Below, piece after piece: positions 57,766 through 64,000 of a stretch of 64,000 nucleotides of DNA. The notes under the pieces are model-generated. The model worked only from the letters and a program-made list of their open reading frames with translations, was not told the DNA's origin and ran no database searches. The translations under genes and the position numbers were made by a program. The stretch's first letter is position 1. Each line of letters begins with the position of its first letter. The DNA lies in NCBI GenBank assembly GCA_032622095.1, contig CP136061.1, positions 221,807,148 to 221,871,147 of the forward strand, in the 5' to 3' direction. This stretch comes from Siphonodentalium dalli. Its lineage: Eukaryota > Mollusca > Scaphopoda > Gadilida > Siphonodentaliidae.

Positions 57766-58258
57766 CGTTCAGACGACCACGATTTGTAAGTGGAAGGTTT
57801 TCCGTCGCAGGAAGTAACCGGTAGTTAATAGACTGTGCATGCTCACGTCAAAATCGCAAGTCAAACAATAATATCAAGCACTGTTTTATTTTAGATTCGA
57901 AATTGTGACGTATCCTTGGATATCTTCACTTGCGATGTAATCGCGGTATACATCGCGGTACATCGCGGTCGTGTTATATGTATAACCTACAATATCATCA
58001 TGTACATCTACGACGACATCGCAATCGTGTGAACAAACACTATCCACGATTTTGTCAGGCCCAATTCCTTGTATGTACCGGTATGTAAAATTTGTGGCTG
58101 GAAAGATTGCAGGGTAGTCAATCACATGCTTTATGAACAACCTACGATATCATCATGTGCGACGACATTGCAATCATGTGAACAGAGTCAACAGACTTTC
58201 CACGATCTCGTCGGGCCCGATTTCTCCACTTACGATTGTATCGTGGTTGTCTGAACGT
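57766..58258. mobile_element. J element in left part of K
   Basis: Inverted ends ACGTTCAGACGACCACGAT and ATCGTGGTTGTCTGAACGT. Interior words (acgacatcgcaatcgtgtg, ttgtcaggcccaattcc, cacttgcgatgtaatcgcgg) recur as internal inverted copies. It interrupts a sequence that is continuous at 55465-55480 (ATTACTTAA...ATTGTG). Target duplication not resolved. Confidence 0.6.
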
Positions 58259-59114
58259 TCACTAAATTGTGTTTATGAACGTCTGGCGCCCATTGGCAGT
58301 GTGTTTTCAGTTCATTTTAACTCTTTCGCTGCCACCCGCCACCACAGACGTACCCCCCAGTGCCACGCATCATGTACATATATCCATGGATGTATTTCAG
58401 GTATATATGGGTAATACATTATATCTCAGCAAGTTTCTAATATAATTAGTTGAAACTTCACATGTATATAGACATAGGTATACCCTGTCGAATGCCGCCG
58501 TGGACACGCCCACCAAGGTCACGTGACATTGGTGGCCATCTTGGATTAGTGGCTATTTGCCTGTATATGTACAGTTTGTGTGGGTATGAATGGGTGTGTT
58601 GTTTGTTTTCTAATTTTTAACCCAATTATACGATGTCCAACAGTAAGGTACACGGGAGTAACCTATATGAACCCACTTTGGACATAAAATAGGTCACGTG
58701 ACCTTGGCGTCCATCTTGGATTTATGCAAGTTGCCACCTATTTGTAGCAAAATGGGATACAATGGCGCACTTTGTTGAGTTCGTGCTTTTGTTGCTTGAA
58801 TATTCCCTGATAGGTACAATTCCAAATATAGATATATATATATATATAACCATACCCATATGTATATATACCTGCAGGGGGACATATAACCCTGCTCCGC
58901 CCCTTATAAGTCACGTGATCTTGACGGCCATCTTGAATTTCAGGAAAATTGGGTTTTACGATGATTTATGTGAATTATATGGGTCACGCGGGCATACGCA
59001 TGGTCAACTCACCAGCATAATTAATTTAGTTGCCTGTTATCACTACTGGAAAACGATACAATAGACAAGGGTTGTTCAAAACCAGTAAAGGTGTATTATA
59101 AGTAATAGGTATAA

Positions 59115-61377
59115 GGGTGATTCTCAGCGTCACGTATGTTACACTGAACCCATTTTGAAGAATAAAAGAAGTTACTGTTTGAAAACTGAACAATGATATC
59201 AACAAATGTCTAAGTGTCCAGATAGTCAACAGTAGATATAATCATAACAAAATAGCAGATCGGTGGATTGGTGGTGTTTTAAAATTTTATGCCAAAACTG
59301 AAGTCTGTCATGTACGTTACATGCAAAAACACACTTTTTCGCAAACTATTGGTGTCATTCATTGTTTCTGTGATTTCTGACAACTATATGTCATTTCCAA
59401 TCAACTACTAGTCACTCAGGCTCACTTTCTTTTGTTTTCAAGAATTAATTTATCTGCAGAGCCTCAAATTGTTTTGCAGTAACTCTCAATCTGTTGTCAC
59501 GTACGTTACATTGAATTGTCACGTACGTTACATCTTCAAATCATGGACAATGTTTTCATGAAAATAGCTTTATAATTTAGACATTTATTTGTAAAATTAT
59601 TTTATTACCACATTTACGTTAAATTGTAACACAAAAAATGATTATCCAGAGAATTAACAAATCCAAATTCTTTCAAATGGTATAAAAGTAAATAGACACT
59701 CTTTTTAATTTAAGAGTGTCTATTTTCCTTTATACCATACATGTACATGTATGTAAAATAATGTAAGTAACTAAGTATAATAAAATGAATCATGTCTGGG
59801 GTAAGGGATGTTGTGTGGATAGAAACACACTCCTTCGGCCCCACTGCCGTATGGCAATATAGCTATATATGTACATATTAAGTGTTTCTATGCATTGCAT
59901 GTAAGTATAGTTTGGATATCATAATAAATCTTAAGATGGAAATTTTCAACCGATTTTTGTGAATATCTTGCTGAAAACATAAATTTTCTAAATCCTAAGC
60001 CAATGGTATTGCATATTTTGGTGAAGTATATATTTCTTTTCCTATGTTCATCTGAAAATAATATCAGTAATAAATCTACCACGGGCCGCTTTACAGATAA
60101 TATTGTAAGTTATAACAGTATGTAATCTTAGAGATTACACTAATAAAATAATTCCCATATTCACTAAAATTGTGCAGATATCCTATATTTATGCATTCTT
60201 TAACCCTTCCACGACATGAGCTGCGCTGGTGAAAAAATTCAACCACATACAACAATGTTATTGATTCCACCACAATGTGAGCCTTTAAACGTATAAATAA
60301 TGGACAACTAATGTCAGAATAGCACTCTTTGATTTTCACTGCCTATTATTTAGGCCACTGTTCTAATAAATAGCACTGGAAATAACAAAGTAATAGAATT
60401 GAAGGGTTAATTAGACATGTATGATCTATATGAAATTGCTACACTTTCTGCTGAAATATTGCTACATTGTGTATGTGTTATGCTGTAGTACAGCTGTACT
60501 GTATGAAATTTAAATTGGGAGAAATGCTAACCATCTATTAGGCAGTTTCTGGAACTCTGGGTAACTGAACAATAAGAAGTAACTGGCCTCTGCATTTCAA
60601 TAAATTATAAAACATGTTTGTTTCGCCATGTCTGGAACAATTGATTTCAAGAGATTGCACAAATCACCTATAACCACTAAAACTAATGTATATTAGCCAA
60701 TCTGCTGGTAAACAATGGAGATGTAGATGTCAAATCATGTAGATTAAGTGCTTCTGTTAGTAGAAGCATCATAGTATAAAACAGAATGGGCAATTGATGT
60801 TTAGTTGCAATAAATTAAAATGTAACGTACGTGACGTCACGTGCGTTACATAACTTATAGAGTATTTAAGTGTCTTTACCTACCACAAGCACACTTCTGA
60901 TTAACCGTCATCATTTTCCAATCCATTTACTTCATACAATAATGCAACTGTTATATTCCTTTACATAGTTTTCGTGTAATAAGAATACTAAACAGTTCAT
61001 TTTTGTCACGTACGTTACAGTTAAACTCACAAGGTGTATTGTGTCATATCAAGAAATTGATGCACTGTTCTTTGAAGTAGTATGTTTGATTATAGTTTTG
61101 ACTACTCAAACAATATAAAATGAGATAAAACTATGGCCTGGTGTATATTAGCAACTATTTTTTCATAATACTAATTTGGAATTAGATTTTCACAAGTATT
61201 TGAGACTTTTTGTCCCCTGTGTCCCACATGCATAACAAGAAATATTCTGGCAAACAGGAATAAAATTTAAATTTTTCAAACAAATCAGAGTCTTCACAAA
61301 CAAATTAAAAAAAAATCACAATCTTAGGACAAATTCAAATTTTTACCCTTCTGGTTGACATTTTTTGAGAATCACCC
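59115..61377. mobile_element. TIR element G with repeated GTCACGTACGTTACA motif
   Basis: Ends GGGTGATTCTCA and TGAGAATCACCC are a perfect 12-bp inverted pair. ATAA flanks both sides (59111-59114, 61378-61381), a 4-bp duplication inside the minisatellite phrase aataggtataagt. The 15-mer GTCACGTACGTTACA or a one-to-two-base variant occurs at 59129, 59307, 59496, 59519, 60836 and 61005, and inverted at 60821. The copies at 60821 and 60836 abut head to head around GACGTC. No ORF longer than about 80 codons. Same architecture as element H. Confidence 0.75.
59678..59736. other. Short perfect-stem hairpin inside element G
   Basis: TGGTATAAAAGTAAATAGAC...AAGAGTG and its near-perfect inverse fold into a stem of about 25 bp with an 8-base loop (tttaattt). 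It has pre-miRNA-like size, but no expression evidence. Confidence 0.6.
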
Positions 61378-61384
61378 ATAAGTG

Positions 61385-62300
61385 TCGTACATGTATGCGC
61401 CGTATGCGCCCCTCGATCATTAGAGTATAGAGGTTAGTTACCCACCCGCCACCTTATATCCCGCCACCCATAGTATCTTATGCGCCGCAGGCGCCCCTAT
61501 AGAGGCTACTGCCCACATAAATAATAGGTATAAGTATCTTATGCGCCGCAGGCGCCCCTCGATCATTAGAGGTTAATTACCCACCCACCTCCCCATCCCG
61601 CCACCCACATTATCTTATGCGCCGCAGGCGCTGCTATAGAGACTACTGCCACATAAATAATAGGTATAAGTATCTTATGCGCCGAGGGCGCCCCCTCGAT
61701 CATTAGAGTATAGAGGTTAGTTACCCACCCACTTCCCCATCCCGCCACCCATAGTATCTTATGCACCACAGGCGCCCCCATAGAGACTACTGCCACATAA
61801 ATAATAGGTATAAGTATCTTATGCGCCGAGGGCGCCCCTCGATCATTAGAGTGTAGAGGTTAGTTACCCACCCACCTCCCCATCCCGCCACCCATAGTAT
61901 CTTATGCACCACAGGCGCCCCCATAGAGACTACTGCCACATAAATAATAGGTATAAGTATCTTATGCTCCGCAGGCGCCCCTCGACCATTAGAGTATAGA
62001 GGTTAGCTACCCACCCACCACCGCATCCCGCCACCCATAGTATCTTATGCGCCGCAGGCGCCCCTATAGAGGCTACTGCCCACATAAATAATAGGTATAA
62101 GTATCTTACGCGTCGCAGGCGCCCCTCGATCATTAGAGTATAGAGGTTAGTTACCCACCACCCCATCCCGCCACCCATAGTATCTTATGCGCCACAGGCG
62201 CCGCTATATACTAGTAGGCTACTGCCCACATAAATAATAGGTATAAGTATCTTATGCGACGCAGGCGCCCCTCGATCATTAGAGTATACAGGTAATAACA
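61385..62300. repeat. 144-bp minisatellite, about 6.5 copies
   Basis: Unit starts (gtatcttatgcgccgcagg) lie near 61533, 61670, 61813, 61957, 62101 and 62246. Each unit has two half-copies of ATCTTATGCGCCGCAGGCGC separated by cgatcattagagtatagagg and tactgcccacataaataata. The two long - strand open frames (61566-61796, 61930-62178) are the repeat read through and are not genes. Confidence 0.85.
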
Positions 62301-62692
62301 ATAACTTCTTCAGTCCTGAGTCTTTTGCGAGCAGCCATTTTCGACTGATAACCACGTGCTAACAACAATGACGCAATATTCCGGCTAAGGCTGTACTCCC
62401 ATAACGTCAGAAATAGCATGACATTGAGGACATTGTCGCTTTAAATTGTTCGCGCGCAACAGTACTACAGATAAATACATTGTACACTGTCAAACATGCC
62501 GGAAAGAATAGAGTTATATCCCATACATTAAACTACATACCAAATTCGCAAAAATGCGCGATTGGCAGCGTCTTCGAAGTTCGCATTTATGCGCGTTTCG
62601 CAGCGAAAGAGTTAATGTTCATTGGAATGTAAACAATTATTCTCTAACAGAAATCATGGCAGATACGAAAACTAAACATTATTTAGTGAACG

Positions 62693-63066
62693 TTCAGACG
62701 ACCACGATTCAATCGTAAGTGGAAGGATTTACGTCATAGGAAATAACCGGTAGAACTTAAGAATGCGTATACTCACGTCAATAATCACTCAATATCACAA
62801 GTCAAAAAATAACATCAAGCACGTACTGTTTGATTTTAGATTCAAATTCATGGCATATCCTTGGATACATCCACTTGCGACGTAATCGCAGTCGTGTGTA
62901 CGTAAAAATCATGGCTGGAAAGATCGAAGGGTAGTCAATCACATGCTTACGAATAACCTACAATATCATCATGTACGACGACATCACAATCGTGTGAACA
63001 AACACTATCCACGATTTTGTCAGGCCCAATCCTTCACTTACGATTGAATGTCGTCTGATCGTTCGA
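62693..63066. mobile_element. J element in right part of K
   Basis: Begins AACGTTCAGACGACCACGAT and ends with an inverted ATGTCGTCTGATCGTTCGA. It shares interior words with the copy at 57766-58258 (ggctggaaagat, ccacgattttgtcaggccc). Confidence 0.6.
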
Positions 63067-63149
63067 ATCTGTGAACCCTTCAGCACATTTTCAAAACCTG
63101 TGCACACTTCAGCACTTTTGGCGAGAGTGACCCCTTCAGCTCCAGTAAG

Positions 63150-63525
63150 TCTCCATCTTATGGGGCTTAGGGAGATTCCGCTCCCTACTCTTTTCTGATA
63201 CGACGTCATGAGCTAATGATGTAGTAGTTGTACTGCTTTCCTATGCTCCAGTTCACCTGGGCGCTGTTTACCTGGGGGATTTCTGGTGGCGCTATATATA
63301 TATCAACCACGTAATCCCCAGAAGCTCTGTCGGCAATTACTAGTCGCTACATGCTGGAATGTCTATGCCTTAGCGTAGAGGAGGTTAGTACTAGGAACAA
63401 GTCCATGAGATGGTTTGCACTTTTTGCAGTCTGTTGGGGGTTACGCTGGGCTACGATTGGTAAATTGCCCAGGAAAAATTGAATGGAATGGAATTTTTGA
63501 GCAATCTAAAAACAGCATTTCCACG

Positions 63526-63560
<35 letters not shown>

Positions 63561-64000
63561 GTTACAACTGCAAACAAAACATATTGTTTTATTGAAGAAA
63601 TTTGACAAAACTCACATTGGGCGTATGTAAATGAGCAAAAATATCTGATATCGAACAAGCAAATATACCTAATTTTTTGAAAAAACGTTGCCCTAAGTAT
63701 CTAAAACTTTCCGAATTATCTATATCTATATTTGCGAATGTCTGTCTGTCTGTGTTCTATAGAAATCCACAGGGGACCATCTAGATGATGCCAAAGGGGT
63801 CTACTAGGAGTAGCTTTTTATGAGAAAGATAATGGTCGGGGTTAGAATTTTCTAAAGTGACGCCGTTGTTGTCAGGGGCAGAAAAGGGGGAGGGGCAGAA
63901 ACAAATTTGTCGCCGATTGCCACCAAACTTATATATAATCATCCCCATAATATGAGGAATCTAATGGCGTGGTTTAAAATTTAAATATGGCAAAAGTCGC
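63150..64000. other. No gene seen
   Basis: A 31-base C run occupies 63526-63556. The remainder resembles tandem-core repeat sequence near the end (ccacaggggaccatctagat, ccaaacttatatataatcat) with no termini inside the window. Confidence 0.4.

Larger units (their letters stand above)
58321..62611. mobile_element. TTAA element P4, 4.3 kb
   Basis: CTCTTTCGCTGC at the left and GCAGCGAAAGAG at the right, both flanked by TTAA (58317-58320, 62612-62615). The empty site CATTTTAATATTCATTGG is present at about 55530-55547. TTAA duplication implies piggyBac-type mobilisation. No transposase is encoded. The interior holds ctatatatgt-rich sequence, the iteron element at 59115-61377 and a 144-bp minisatellite. 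Confidence 0.75.
57661..63140. mobile_element. Element K, 5.5 kb, 9-bp TSD (MULE-like), with nested insertions
   Basis: Ends GCTGAAGGAGTCACTCTC and, inverted at the right, GAGAGTGACCCCTTCAGC extend as TIRs of about 50 bp. Flanks carry the 9-bp duplication TCCAGTAAG (57652-57660 and 63141-63149). Nine-base duplications with long TIRs are characteristic of Mutator-like elements. Without its insertions (J units, P4) K would be a few hundred bp and non-coding. Confidence 0.75.

Noticed and set aside
58133-58414. Open frames within the J element
   Set aside because: They follow the internal inverted repeats of J and are not conserved between its two copies.
61566-62178. Two - strand frames rich in GGGWVTNLYTLM
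   Set aside because: Exact translation of the 144-bp minisatellite; no start context or splice sites.

Overview
This is a window of animal nuclear DNA. It is AT-rich, its genes are split by long introns, and it is crowded with short non-autonomous transposable elements. No rRNA, tRNA, CRISPR array, operon or prokaryote-style gene is visible. Several long tandem-core elements have short subterminal inverted repeats, ACGG-rich tails and a terminal stem-loop, the architecture described for the pearl/Helentron elements of bivalve molluscs. A lophotrochozoan, most likely a bivalve, is therefore the best inference; no species can be named.

Two genes are supported, and they are convergent. (1) On the + strand, the last three coding exons (1137-1630, 6516-7157, 8977-9327) join in frame and end the gene at a stop at 9327. 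The product is not recognised; it contains an amphipathic helix that fits the PKA RII-anchoring consensus. (2) On the - strand, a gene from about 44.8 kb down to 22.7 kb has five coding exons that join in phase 1 and encode seven kelch motifs. It is a clear KLHDC8A/B-type kelch protein. Its true start is unresolved: either an ATG at 44801 or an unseen upstream exon. No other convincing host exon was found; most open frames lie inside repeats.

Layout: 0-9.5 kb, 3' part of the + gene with TTAA-flanked and TA-flanked MITEs against its splice sites and in its 3' UTR. 9.5-22.6 kb, intergenic, with hAT-type palindromic MITEs, TTAA MITEs and decayed tandem elements. 22.7-44.8 kb, the KLHDC8-like gene; its last intron, about 12 kb, holds a 4.1 kb tandem array (26.4-30.5 kb) and a 3.7 kb iteron-bearing element (30.7-34.4 kb) that is itself interrupted by a hAT. 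44.8-50 kb, a decayed non-LTR retrotransposon and a 1.1 kb hAT with a perfect target-site duplication. 50-57.6 kb, two inverted promoter-like segments, tandem repeats and a 138 bp near-perfect palindrome. 57.66-63.14 kb, a nested set of elements: a 9-bp-TSD element containing a TTAA element, which carries a minisatellite that received an iteron-bearing TIR element. A partial relative at 55.4 kb gives the pre-insertion sequence for two of these events. The most novel material is the pair of TIR elements (30706-34435 and 59115-61377) that share 4-bp target duplications and carry their own repeated 14-15 bp internal motifs.
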